Positions 39,100-45,786 of a stretch of DNA of 47,564 bases are shown in pieces. Origin of the DNA: a virus. Numbering within the stretch: position 1 is the first letter of the stretch; the number at the start of each line of letters is the position of its first letter. Below the pieces are notes generated by a model. That model did not search any database, had not been told where the DNA came from, and saw only the letters and a program-made list of their open reading frames with translations. A program made the position numbers and the translations under genes. The stretch is from positions 1 to 47,564 of IMG/VR virus record IMGVR_UViG_3300046318_000570; one strand, 5' to 3'.

Positions 39100-39450
39100 G
39101 TGAACAACGGCGAAAACACGGCAAAAGCGACAGCCGCAATGGTCGCTACTATCGAACAACTTACTGATGTTCGTGCTGAAATCGCCCGTCTTGAGAAAAT
39201 CAAGAAGTCGCTGGTTAGCGAAATCGAACAAGCGTTCGGTGAAGCAACTACCCTTATTCACCGCAACCTTGAAGTTGCTCGCCTAGATTGGCGTTCACGC
39301 TCAAACTTCGACAACAAGAAGTTTGCTGAAGTGCTGGAAACCACGAATCCAGAAATCTGGAAAATCGTCAAGCCACTCTTTGACAACTGCGTGAGCGTTA
39401 GCACCTACTCGGTAATCACTTCGCTATTCAAGCGAGAAATCACCAAGTAG
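39100..39450 (+). CDS. Helical hypothetical protein (116 aa)
   Basis: GTG 39100 lies 8 nt after AAAGGTGG; the frame is open upstream to 39046. Likely coiled coil at 12-45 (IEQLTDVRAEIARLEKIKK), then a compact domain. No family recognised, although it resembles small host-nuclease inhibitor-type helical proteins. Confidence 0.65.
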   Translation: MNNGENTAKATAAMVATIEQLTDVRAEIARLEKIKKSLVSEIEQAFGEATTLIHRNLEVARLDWRSRSNFDNKKFAEVLETTNPEIWKIVKPLFDNCVSVSTYSVITSLFKREITK

Positions 39451-39459
39451 CCAGACACG

Positions 39460-39490
39460 GAAACCCCTAGCCGAAAGGTTGGGGGTTTCT
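39460..39490 (+). terminator. Terminator
   Basis: GAAACCCC...GGGGTTTC stem with inner CC/GG and a GAAA loop. Confidence 0.7.
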
Positions 39491-39521
39491 AGGCTGAACT
39501 CAAAAAAGCCGAACCCCGTAG

Positions 39522-39606
39522 CAAGTTTTCACTTTTTCAAAAGTTGTATCAAAAACCAACTTTCAATGAGCGTCAAAATGTCGGGGGGTAGTCATAGGCT
39601 AGAAGT
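39522..39606 (+). promoter_or_regulatory. Boxed promoter 10
   Basis: Box 39522-39543; dyad AAAGTTG/CAACTTT (39540-39563); ATGTCG 39578; 16-17 bp; TAGAAG/AGAAGT. Drives 39642. Confidence 0.65.
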
Positions 39607-39641
39607 GTAGAAGTATTCACCGATAAGTTAGGGGTTGGGCT

Positions 39642-39878
39642 ATGTCCAGCAGTAACAGAAAAGAAGTCACTACGCTTATCCGTATCGCCACCAAGTGCGG
39701 TTGGATAGTCATAATGACTAAAAGCGGACACTACAAGTGGACAGCACCGAATGGCGACTTTTTGTTTTCGTCAAGCACTCCAAGTGATTGGCGTGGACTT
39801 GAACGCCTAAAGCAAGACCTACGCCGTAGGGGGCTAGATGTTCGCAAAGAAACCGAGAAAAAGGGGAAACAAAAGTGA
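39642..39878 (+). CDS. HicA/YcfA-like protein (78 aa)
   Basis: The line RIATKCGWIVIMTKSGHYKWTAP in parts (CGW, GHYKW, APNGDFLFSSSTPSDW) follows the small dsRNA-binding-like fold of HicA mRNA interferases, with the conserved His in SGHYK. No HicB antitoxin is adjacent; the next genes are a 40-residue zinc ribbon and a helical protein. It may be an RNA-binding relative rather than a toxin. Confidence 0.65.
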   Translation: MSSSNRKEVTTLIRIATKCGWIVIMTKSGHYKWTAPNGDFLFSSSTPSDWRGLERLKQDLRRRGLDVRKETEKKGKQK

Positions 39879-39997
39879 CCACAATCTACACCGTTTGTGG
39901 CAAGTGTGGGGCAGTAATGCCCTACACTCGCAACCTATCATTCTGCCCAACTTGCGGTGATGATAGCCAACTAATAGAAACAAAAAAGGACAAGTGA
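39875..39997 (+). CDS. Tiny zinc-ribbon protein (40 aa)
   Basis: GTGA overlap with the previous stop and GTGA overlap with the next start. CGKCGAV and CPTCGDD form a complete ribbon in 40 residues. Good support from the coupled overlaps. Confidence 0.65.
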   Translation: MTTIYTVCGKCGAVMPYTRNLSFCPTCGDDSQLIETKKDK

Positions 39998-40200
39998 AAC
40001 AAGTGAAACCACAAGAAACCAAAGAGATTATTGATGCTCTTATGTTCAACGCCGAAGCCATTTCCAATGTGAAGTGGGAACACGCTCTAAGCAATACCCA
40101 AAACCTGCGTAACGCTCTCTTTACCCTTGACCGCATTACTATGCTCACGACCGAAGTCGTGGCACAGATACGGCAGCAGATAGCAACGCTGAACGACTAG
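39994..40200 (+). CDS. Helical hypothetical protein (68 aa)
   Basis: GTG start in the previous stop. Mostly helical; no family recognised. Third gene of the HicA-like unit. Confidence 0.6.
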   Translation: MKQVKPQETKEIIDALMFNAEAISNVKWEHALSNTQNLRNALFTLDRITMLTTEVVAQIRQQIATLND

Positions 40201-40210
40201 CCACAGACAG

Positions 40211-40253
40211 ACTAGCCCCTTGCCTTAGGAAAGCAGGGGGCTAGTTTTTTTTG
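40211..40253 (+). terminator. Terminator
   Basis: Stem ACTAGCCCC/GGGGCTAGT (40211-40219 with 40237-40245), then TTTTTTT. Confidence 0.9.
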
Positions 40254-40264
40254 GCGGGATAGGG

Positions 40265-40349
40265 CAAGTTTTCACTTTTTCAAAAATACAACATTGAACG
40301 AATGTTTTGACTTACGCCGTTTGTCGGTGGTGGCTAGTAGACTTGAATC
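40265..40349 (+). promoter_or_regulatory. Boxed promoter 11
   Basis: Box 40265-40286; dyad AACATT-GAACG-AATGTT (40290-40306); TTGTCG 40321; 17 bp; TGAATC 40344. A nearby TTGACT at 40307 is an alternative. Drives 40381. Confidence 0.6.
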
Positions 40350-40380
40350 GTGGGACTATTCAACGCCGAAAGGGGCAACT

Positions 40381-40695
40381 ATGTCACGCATACCAAACCA
40401 CAAGATTGACGAAAAGTTATCAGACTTTTCCGATTTCGTAAACTACAACGGCACGATTCACGCCGTTCGTTCGGGAAACCGATACAGCATTATCCATTGG
40501 AACACCGTCATTTTTGAGTATGACCTATCCCGTCGTGAAGTTTCATTTTTGCGAACCGATTACATTTCGCAAACCACTAGCACGCTGGTCGGTCGTATCG
40601 TGAGAGCGTTACCAAATGACGCTTTGGAAAACTTGCTTTTTCAAATGACAGTGCCGAGTGACATCAAGCGTATCGCCAAAATGGCACGACGCTGA
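40381..40695 (+). CDS. Hypothetical protein (104 aa)
   Basis: ATG 40381 after GAAAGGGG. Basic, mixed alpha/beta; ends with KRIAKMARR. No family recognised. Similar size and start context to other single-gene units. Confidence 0.7.
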   Translation: MSRIPNHKIDEKLSDFSDFVNYNGTIHAVRSGNRYSIIHWNTVIFEYDLSRREVSFLRTDYISQTTSTLVGRIVRALPNDALENLLFQMTVPSDIKRIAKMARR

Positions 40696-40707
40696 CCCAA
40701 AAAGTCA

Positions 40708-40742
40708 AACCCCTAACCTTGATAGGTTGGGGGTTTCTTTTT
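40708..40742 (+). terminator. Terminator
   Basis: Stem AAACCCCTAACC/GGTTGGGGGTTT, then CTTTTTT. Confidence 0.85.
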
Positions 40743-40762
40743 TCCGCTGGGTCGGTGCTGGG

Positions 40763-40846
40763 CAAGTTTTCACTTTTTCAAAAGACTATGCCAAGACACG
40801 CTAGTCGAAGTGTTTGCTTTGTCGGTGATTAGGGGTAATCTAATAG
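40763..40846 (+). promoter_or_regulatory. Boxed promoter 12
   Basis: Box 40763-40784; weak dyad ACAC/GTGT; TTGTCG 40819; 16 bp; TAATAG 40841. Drives 40894. Confidence 0.6.
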
Positions 40847-40893
40847 TGTAGACACCCGTCTACACGAAACTGCCACTCGATAAGGGGATTATT

Positions 40894-41148
40894 ATGGCAA
40901 CTTTCAATGTCAAGGTCGTAGTCGAATACGAATACGAAGTTGAGTGTGACACCGCTGAAGAAGCGGAAAAGCAAGGTTGGAACTACGAAGATTATGCTCA
41001 CCACGCAAGTGTGGACAAAATCGAAGTTGAAGAAGTCGAAGAAGTCGAAGACGAACCCGACGACGAAACTGATGACGCTTATGCTTTAGCGTCTGCTGGT
41101 TTCGGAACTGACGAAGACTACGGCGGTTCTAACGATTACGATTACTAA
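40894..41148 (+). CDS. Highly acidic protein (84 aa)
   Basis: Beta start (FNVKVVVEYEYEVE) like 31501, then Glu/Asp-rich tail (EVEEVEEVEDEPDDE) and DYGGSNDYDY end. Could be a DNA mimic, but small acidic proteins are common here. No family recognised. Confidence 0.65.
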   Translation: MATFNVKVVVEYEYEVECDTAEEAEKQGWNYEDYAHHASVDKIEVEEVEEVEDEPDDETDDAYALASAGFGTDEDYGGSNDYDY

Positions 41149-41222
41149 TCGTTCAACGCTCCAAACTTGGCTAGGGCGAGTGCTTAGGCACTCGCTCTAG
41201 TCAGACTAACAAAGGAAAAAAA

Positions 41223-41447
41223 ATGAAGTTTATTATCCGTCGTGCTATTGCTGGTGCGGTTGTTGTTGCTCCGCTGGTCGCCGTTGCTTATGTTTTCGGT
41301 TGTGCCATTCTAATCGGGCTAGGTGCTGGAATAAGTTTTTATGTAGACACCGCTTGGGCTAATGGGTTTATGTTCGGTGGCTTGGTCGCCGTTTGGTTTA
41401 CCTTTGCTCCACAGATTGACGCTCTACTTGCTAAGTGGGTGAACTAA
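41223..41447 (+). CDS. Two-span membrane protein (74 aa)
   Basis: Basic start (MKFIIRR), hydrophobic segments at about 9-37 and 46-61. Coupled through TAATG to a 34-residue single-span protein. Confidence 0.65.
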   Translation: MKFIIRRAIAGAVVVAPLVAVAYVFGCAILIGLGAGISFYVDTAWANGFMFGGLVAVWFTFAPQIDALLAKWVN

Positions 41448-41551
41448 TGGATACTCAAACTTATCTGGCGATTGCTCTCGCTCTCTCGCTCTGCTCGGTT
41501 GCTGGACTAATCTGGACTGCCGTCTTGGCGTATCAGTATTACAATAAGTAA
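41447..41551 (+). CDS. Tiny single-span membrane protein (34 aa)
   Basis: ATG within the previous stop (TAATG). One hydrophobic helix (IALALSLCSVAGLIWTAVLA) and a short YNK tail. Good support from coupling. Confidence 0.6.
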   Translation: MDTQTYLAIALALSLCSVAGLIWTAVLAYQYYNK

Positions 41552-41562
41552 AGAAGTAACAC

Positions 41563-41596
41563 GGAAACCACTCACCGATTTGGTGGGTGGTTCTTC
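41563..41596 (+). terminator. Terminator
   Basis: Stem AACCACTCACC/GGTGGGTGGTT followed by a pyrimidine-rich CTTCC tract. Confidence 0.7.
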
Positions 41597-41624
41597 CGTT
41601 GGTTGGTGAAAAGTCGGGGTCGAG

Positions 41625-41698
41625 CAAGTTTTCACTTTTTCAAAAGTGTAGGCAAAAAAGTTTGCCTAAATGTCGGTGGTCGGAGATAGGCTTAGAGT
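41625..41698 (+). promoter_or_regulatory. Boxed promoter 13
   Basis: Box 41625-41646; perfect dyad TAGGCAAA-AAAG-TTTGCCTA (41649-41668); ATGTCG 41670; 17 bp; TAGAGT 41693-41698. Drives 41744. Confidence 0.7.
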
Positions 41699-41743
41699 GT
41701 CGGGGTATGCCCGACGCAAATCCGATTATTGGAGTTGATTGAA

Positions 41744-42121
41744 ATGGGAAAACAGGTTCTGTTTGTTGGCGAAGACTTCTTCGTCGAAAAACGAGAAATG
41801 CCTGAGCAGGGTGGTCTGGAGTTTTTACAGTCTGCCGTCAAGGGCTATGTTCAGAGCGTGGACTTGCGTGGCGAGTTTGAAGGTGTCACGCTCTGGGTGA
41901 ATGAAGAAGGCAAGTTTTTAGGGAACTCGTTCAACTTGGGTGCTACTTACATCTGGGAGAGCGTGTTCGGTAAGAACACCGATTACATTGTCGGCAACGC
42001 TATCTTTACAGGTGGTGCTGATGACGAGGGTGACACTCTGCCACTCACTCAAGAGCAGACACATAAACTAATGGTTGCTCTCGAAAGTGCCTTGCTCGCT
42101 TGGATAAACGACGAACTTTAG
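41744..42121 (+). CDS. DUF3846-like protein (125 aa)
   Basis: ATG 41744 after GGAG. The order LQSAVKGYVQSVDL, LWVNEEGKFLGNSFN, and IVGNAIFTGGADDEGD matches DUF3846 proteins of phages and mobile elements (function unknown). Confidence 0.75.
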   Translation: MGKQVLFVGEDFFVEKREMPEQGGLEFLQSAVKGYVQSVDLRGEFEGVTLWVNEEGKFLGNSFNLGATYIWESVFGKNTDYIVGNAIFTGGADDEGDTLPLTQEQTHKLMVALESALLAWINDEL

Positions 42122-42132
42122 TAGTCCACAGG

Positions 42133-42156
42133 TAAGCCCCCGAAAGGGGGCTTGCT
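42133..42156 (+). terminator. Terminator
   Basis: Stem AAGCCCCC/GGGGGCTT with a GAAA loop; T content downstream is modest. Confidence 0.7.
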
Positions 42157-42182
42157 TGCGTTCTCGGCTCGGCGGAGCGGAG

Positions 42183-42266
42183 CAAGTTTTCACTTTTTCA
42201 AAAGTATCATTCAAAAAAGTTCTCAACACGGCTTGACTTGTCGGTCGTCTATGGTAGCGTTGATAG
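42183..42266 (+). promoter_or_regulatory. Boxed promoter 14 (no protein gene downstream)
   Basis: Box 42183-42204; TTGTCG 42238-42243 (with a TTGACT at 42233); 17 bp; TGATAG 42261-42266. The unit it drives has no frame until 42665. Confidence 0.6.
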
Positions 42267-42309
42267 TGTAGGGAAGTCTAGTAGCCTAGGACACTAGCAC
42301 TTACCCTAC

Positions 42310-42336
42310 TAGCGAGCAGACAGCGAAATGGTCGCC
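42310..42336 (+). repeat. Direct repeat in the structured RNA, copy 1
   Basis: About 27 bp, matches 42354-42382 with one difference (GAAATGG against GAAGTGG in the hairpin loop). Confidence 0.85.
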
Positions 42337-42353
42337 CTTGGTATAGGTGAAAC

Positions 42354-42382
42354 CTAGCGAGCAGACAGCGAAGTGGTCGCCG
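42354..42382 (+). repeat. Direct repeat in the structured RNA, copy 2
   Basis: Second copy; the stem bases are kept and only the loop differs. Confidence 0.85.
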
Positions 42383-42664
42383 AAGTTATTCGTGAATAGC
42401 AGAGCAAGACATCTATAAGGTCGAAGTCGAACAGCGGGCTAGAACAGCGAGGACACGCCAGCCGAGAGCGTGGAGGATTACAACAAGGTTGTAGGCATAC
42501 AACTTGGGTTGGCTAAGGGTCGCTACTTTAGCGTTGGTTCAAGTCCAACTAATCCACGAAGTCCTAACCATACGCAAAACCCCCCCCCCCCCTGCGTAGG
42601 GCTAGGCAACACCTGAGTAAGTGTCTAAACTGCTCTACACTCAACCCTTTACGAAAGGTAAAAA

Positions 42665-42856
42665 ATGACCGAAAAGGTTTCCACGCTGGTTGCTACTGAC
42701 ACCGCTTCGCTATCGTGCGAGCGTTGCCTAAGCCGAGCAGCGAAAGTTGAAGTTGTCGTGCCTATCGGGCTAGGCGAAAACTATGGCTGGGCTTATTGCG
42801 AAATGTCACTCTGTGGCGGTTGCGTTGATGAAGTCCTGCCTAGCCTGAAAAGATAA
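42665..42856 (+). CDS. Cys-rich hypothetical protein (63 aa)
   Basis: ATG after CGAAAGG. CERCLS and LCGGCVD give a four-Cys site around a Gly-rich beta segment. No family recognised. It may share the transcript of the structured RNA. Confidence 0.65.
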   Translation: MTEKVSTLVATDTASLSCERCLSRAAKVEVVVPIGLGENYGWAYCEMSLCGGCVDEVLPSLKR

Positions 42857-42913
42857 TCTCTCCCCACCTGAGCAAGTGGCTAAACTGTTCAACTCTCTAG
42901 CCTCGCTCTGGAG

Positions 42914-42986
42914 CAAGTTTTCACTTTTTCAAAACTTATGACTAACACTCGATAGTGTTTGTCGGTGCTGGCGATTAGGCTAGTAG
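42914..42986 (+). promoter_or_regulatory. Boxed promoter 15
   Basis: Box 42914-42934; dyad AACACT-CGAT-AGTGTT (42944-42959); TTGTCG 42959; 16 bp; TAGTAG 42981. Drives 43034. Confidence 0.65.
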
Positions 42987-43033
42987 TGGGGTAGTGTCCG
43001 CTACTCCAACACCGTTTAGGTTAGGGGTTGATG

Positions 43034-43318
43034 ATGGCTAATAACCATACATTCACTTTTGTTTCAACGCTACCAGACTGCGACTTCTGTGGCGAAACTG
43101 CTCACTACGATACAAAGACTTCTTTTGGTGCGTGGGCTAACACCTGCTCCAACTGCTACTCAAGTTGGGGCGTGGGCGTGCTAGGTTTAGGGCTAGGTCA
43201 ATACCTAGTGCTAGAAGGTTCACCTGAGCCTGTGTTCTGTGCTGATGAACTGTGCTGGAACTTGCTCACTGACCCTGACTACCCAACAGTCTGTGAAGAC
43301 TGCGAGTGGGACTACTGA
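43034..43318 (+). CDS. Cys-rich protein (94 aa)
   Basis: ATG 43034 follows AGGGG; two more start codons directly precede it. CDFCGE, CSNCYS, a later C pair and CEDCEWD suggest two zinc sites. Overlaps the next gene by one base. Confidence 0.65.
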   Translation: MANNHTFTFVSTLPDCDFCGETAHYDTKTSFGAWANTCSNCYSSWGVGVLGLGLGQYLVLEGSPEPVFCADELCWNLLTDPDYPTVCEDCEWDY

Positions 43319-43542
43319 TGGCTAACGCCGTCTTGCTCCAAGATGTTTCGGGTGATGTAGTAGACGCTCTCTACTACTGCTCGGATACCTGTGCTAAGTC
43401 AAACCCTGCCTACGCTGGCTGGTATGGCTGTGTCGAACTTGACTTCGGTCAAGGGTGCGATAACTGTTCGGCTCAACTACACGGCATTGAATCTTGCTCG
43501 TGTGGCGAACAGACCTGTTTCGGATACCTCAAGTCCGAATAG
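43318..43542 (+). CDS. Cys-rich protein (74 aa)
   Basis: TGATG coupling. YYCSDTC, GCDNCSA and CSCGEQTC give eight cysteines. Probably zinc-binding, related in style to the preceding protein. Confidence 0.65.
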   Translation: MANAVLLQDVSGDVVDALYYCSDTCAKSNPAYAGWYGCVELDFGQGCDNCSAQLHGIESCSCGEQTCFGYLKSE

Positions 43543-43549
43543 CAACCTC

Positions 43550-43582
43550 GGTAAGCCCCTACTTCGGTAGGGGCTTTACCTT
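43550..43582 (+). terminator. Terminator
   Basis: Stem GGTAA-GCCCCTAC/GTAGGGGC-TTACC with loop TTCG, then TTTT. Confidence 0.85.
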
Positions 43583-43602
43583 TTGGCTGGCGTGGTCTGG
43601 GG

Positions 43603-43687
43603 CAAGTTTTCACTTTTTCAAGATGTGTGCCAAAAAAATACAAGGGAACTTGTATCTTTTGTCGGAACTAGGGTATAGACTTGACTT
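43603..43687 (+). promoter_or_regulatory. Boxed promoter 16
   Basis: Box 43603-43622; perfect dyad ATACAAG-GGAA-CTTGTAT (43638-43655); TTGTCG 43659; 17 bp; TGACTT 43682. Drives 43739. Confidence 0.65.
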
Positions 43688-43738
43688 GTCAGAAGCGTAG
43701 GATAAGCCGAAGCCTGACCGAGTGAAAGGGGAGCCGAA

Positions 43739-44107
43739 ATGGCTACCACTCAAAAAACCACTATTGCTAGCACCACCAACGACAACCTTGTCGTTCTACC
43801 ACCAAAGGTTCAGCGTCTGCTGACCGCCCTGCGTGAGGGTCGCAACTTGGCTTCACAGGCTAAGGAAATGAGCGACACCTCTCGTGACGCTATCCTTGCG
43901 TTCCTCGGTTCAGTCACCGCTGACCTCATTGGAGTAGACGCTAAGGGCAAGCGTTTGCTCTCCGTCAAGTTGGTCAAGAGCAGTCGCAAGTTTGACCTTG
44001 ACGCTCTCGAAAAGGAGCAACCTGAAATGTATGCCTCGCTCGTCAAGATGGGCTACATTGTCGAAACAGGTCAGGGCGAACCAACACCACGCCTCAACCT
44101 GCTCTAA
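43739..44107 (+). CDS. Hypothetical protein, paralogue of 33075 (122 aa)
   Basis: ATG after GAAAGGGG. Shares TTNDNLVVLPP, ALREGRNLA and DAKGKRLLSVKLV with 33075. The C-terminal thirds differ more. Function unknown. Confidence 0.75.
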   Translation: MATTQKTTIASTTNDNLVVLPPKVQRLLTALREGRNLASQAKEMSDTSRDAILAFLGSVTADLIGVDAKGKRLLSVKLVKSSRKFDLDALEKEQPEMYASLVKMGYIVETGQGEPTPRLNLL

Positions 44108-44117
44108 CCCCGAAGCC

Positions 44118-44155
44118 GAGTGCCGACAGACCCCCCTCTGTCGGCACTCTTTCGG
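44118..44155 (+). terminator. Terminator
   Basis: Perfect 13 bp stem GAGTGCCGACAGA/TCTGTCGGCACTC with a C-rich loop, then TTTC. Confidence 0.85.
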
Positions 44156-44198
44156 CTTGGGCTGGCTGGCTGGCTCGTTGTTTTTTTGCGGGGTGGAG

Positions 44199-44271
44199 CA
44201 AGTTTTCACTTTTTCAAAAGTTGTGCCTAAAATCCGTAGGATTTGTCGGTGGGCAAGAGTATGGTTGTATT
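44199..44271 (+). promoter_or_regulatory. Boxed promoter 17
   Basis: Box 44199-44220; dyad AAATCC-GTA-GGATTT (44230-44244) running into TTGTCG 44243; 17 bp; TGTATT 44266. Drives 44321. Confidence 0.65.
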
Positions 44272-44320
44272 GTGGGCAAGATACTAAGTTAGTTGAGTCT
44301 ACGGAAAGGGGTGCGTGGCT

Positions 44321-44614
44321 ATGTCCACCACTGAGTTCAAAGACGGCTCGAAAATCGAGTTCGCCGAGAATGGTGAAGCCGAGGCTTTTGTCGGCAAAAC
44401 CGCTGTGAGCGTTTACGCTCTCGCTACTGCCAAGGCATTCTTGGGTCTGGAAATCCGTCACCCTGGAATGAAGATGAGCAGACACGGCTCTGCCCTGAAC
44501 CTAGCCGAGAACCTATCGGGTATGTCGTTCGGTCGTGGGGTCAAGGGTCGCCAAAAGGCTCTTGATTGGGTAGAAGCAGAGTTGGCTCGTATCAAGTCCG
44601 ACGAAACTGCCTAG
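44321..44614 (+). CDS. Hypothetical protein (97 aa)
   Basis: ATG 44321, 9 nt after AAAGGGG; a GTG at 44315 is in frame. Mixed fold with a conserved-looking LEIRHPGMKMSRHG and a helical end. No family recognised. Confidence 0.7.
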   Translation: MSTTEFKDGSKIEFAENGEAEAFVGKTAVSVYALATAKAFLGLEIRHPGMKMSRHGSALNLAENLSGMSFGRGVKGRQKALDWVEAELARIKSDETA

Positions 44615-44621
44615 CACAAAA

Positions 44622-44665
44622 GTCAAGCAAGTCTGGCTCCGAAAGGGGTCAGGCTTGCTTTTTGC
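44622..44665 (+). terminator. Terminator
   Basis: AAGCAAG-CTG...CAG-CTTGCTT stem, then TTTTGC. Confidence 0.75.
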
Positions 44666-44723
44666 TTTCACGGAATGAGCTGGTCGCTGGCTGGCTGGCA
44701 AATCTGGCGGCTGGGTGGTGGGG

Positions 44724-44793
44724 CAAGTTTTCACTTTTTCAAAATCTATTGAAAACTTTCAATGGTTAGTCGGACTTCGTATTCTGGTAGTCT
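44724..44793 (+). promoter_or_regulatory. Boxed promoter 18
   Basis: Box 44724-44744; dyad ATTGAAA-AC-TTTCAAT (44748-44763); TTAGTC 44766; 16 bp; TAGTCT 44788. Drives 44830. Confidence 0.55.
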
Positions 44794-44829
44794 GGAATAA
44801 CAACACACTTCTAACGGAAAGATGTAAAA

Positions 44830-45048
44830 ATGAAAATGTTTTGGCGTGTTATGTATCGCTTCTGGCGTTCGGTAAAATCGTCTGCTCACACTCTCTATGC
44901 GTTCGCTTCTCAAGCCGAATACTCGGCGTATAAGCGTTCGGGTGGTCGCCGTGTTCAGCGAGAGATAGATTGGCAAAAGTATTTTGGTTGGCTAACTTCT
45001 CTGGTCAAAGGTTGGACTGCTTCGCTGGTCAAGGTAGTTAGCAAGTAA
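44830..45048 (+). CDS. Basic amphipathic protein (72 aa)
   Basis: Starts MKMFWRVMYRFWRSVK, strongly basic and aromatic; possible membrane-surface helix. C-terminal helix LVKGWTASLVKVVSK. No family recognised. Confidence 0.6.
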   Translation: MKMFWRVMYRFWRSVKSSAHTLYAFASQAEYSAYKRSGGRRVQREIDWQKYFGWLTSLVKGWTASLVKVVSK

Positions 45049-45053
45049 ACTTG

Positions 45054-45078
45054 AACCCCTGCTTCGGCAGGGGTTTCT
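45054..45078 (+). terminator. Terminator
   Basis: AACCCCTGC/GCAGGGGTT with loop TTCG, then TCTTG. Confidence 0.8.
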
Positions 45079-45082
45079 TGTT

Positions 45083-45111
45083 TTGCGTTCACGGCTATAA
45101 CACGGTAAGAT
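45083..45111 (+). promoter_or_regulatory. Promoter without box
   Basis: TTGCGT 45083, 17 bp, TAAGAT 45106-45111, right after a terminator. Drives 45151. Confidence 0.55.
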
Positions 45112-45150
45112 TGTGGGGATACTTGCTCAACAAAACGAAAGGGGTAGCCT

Positions 45151-45357
45151 GTGTCAAAAACCTATACTCTCGAAATCCGCAACACTTATGAAGTGAACGC
45201 TGACACTCTCGAAATGGCAGTTGAAAAACTAAACCTAAACCTGACTAATCGAAAGAGCCACGCAAGTAGCGTGAACCTGCTCGCTCAAGATACTTCGGTT
45301 GTTCACTCAATGTTTGGTGGATTACTCCGCTACACGAAAGACTTGGAAACAGAGTAA
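45151..45357 (+). CDS. Hypothetical protein (68 aa)
   Basis: GTG start after GAAAGGGG. Short beta start (TYTLEIRNTYEVNAD) as in 31501 and 40894, then a helix. No family recognised. Confidence 0.6.
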   Translation: MSKTYTLEIRNTYEVNADTLEMAVEKLNLNLTNRKSHASSVNLLAQDTSVVHSMFGGLLRYTKDLETE

Positions 45358-45380
45358 CCCCTAACCTGCGACAAGTCGGC

Positions 45381-45439
45381 AACCCCTAACCAAAAAGTTA
45401 GGGGTTGCTTTTGTCGGCGATAGGTGGTAAGGTTGTAGT
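45381..45439 (+). promoter_or_regulatory. Terminator hairpin abutting a promoter without box
   Basis: Stem AACCCCTAAC/GTTAGGGGTT (45381-45406), then TTGTCG 45411-45416, 17 bp, TGTAGT 45434-45439. The terminator takes the place occupied by the unit-specific dyad elsewhere. Drives 45482. Confidence 0.6.
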
Positions 45440-45481
45440 GTAGCCACAACCTAATCGGCTACCTGATAAAAGGGGTATCAA

Positions 45482-45709
45482 ATGCTAGAACAACTTGGAA
45501 CTGAAATCCGTATCTCTACCGTTGTAGTCACTTTCTACAACGGAAGCACTAAAGAGATTGGCGAACCTGTCTACGAGTGCTACTCGTGGGAAACTGTGGG
45601 CAAACTATACTCACACGCACAAGAGTGGGTGCTTGCTCAAGAGGGTCGCTTCGCTGTGGTAAGTGTTTACAACTACGGCGAGGTAGTCGCAACCCTGTTT
45701 GCTCGATAA
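45482..45709 (+). CDS. Hypothetical protein (75 aa)
   Basis: ATG after AAAAGGGG. Soluble beta-rich protein (IRISTVVVTFYNGST). No family recognised. Confidence 0.65.
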   Translation: MLEQLGTEIRISTVVVTFYNGSTKEIGEPVYECYSWETVGKLYSHAQEWVLAQEGRFAVVSVYNYGEVVATLFAR

Positions 45710-45733
45710 CGCAAACACGGCAATCCCTCAAGG

Positions 45734-45771
45734 CAGACTGCTGGCTTCGGCTGGCAGTCTGTCTTTTTTTG
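45734..45771 (+). terminator. Terminator
   Basis: CAGACTGC/GCAGTCTG stem, then TCTTTTTTT. Confidence 0.85.
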
Positions 45772-45786
45772 TGGGCGAGGGTGGGG

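Larger units (their letters stand above)
42273..42600 (+). ncRNA. Candidate structured RNA, about 330 nt, with tRNA-like 3' part
   Basis: A boxed promoter drives a segment with no coding frame. By eye: GTAGGG-AAG/CTT-CCCTAC at the 5' end; two direct repeats AGCGAGCAGACAGCGAARTG (42310-42336 and 42354-42382), each with a GCGA-N5-TCGC hairpin; TAGGT/ACCTA; CACGC/GCGTG; then CGTGGA...TCCACG closing a domain (about 42470-42560) with GTTGTA-GGCA-TACAAC, GCTAA/TTAGC and a normal T-arm GTTGG-TTCAAGT-CCAAC. It ends in TACGCA/TGCGTA around a run of 13 C. Not a canonical tRNA or tmRNA. Confidence 0.55.

Noticed and set aside
42470-42560. A normal tRNA gene within the structured RNA
   Set aside because: The T-arm is normal but there is no canonical D-arm or anticodon arm; reported as tRNA-like only.
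43910-44485. Leftward 191-codon frame
   Set aside because: It crosses a gene, a terminator and a boxed promoter in antisense.
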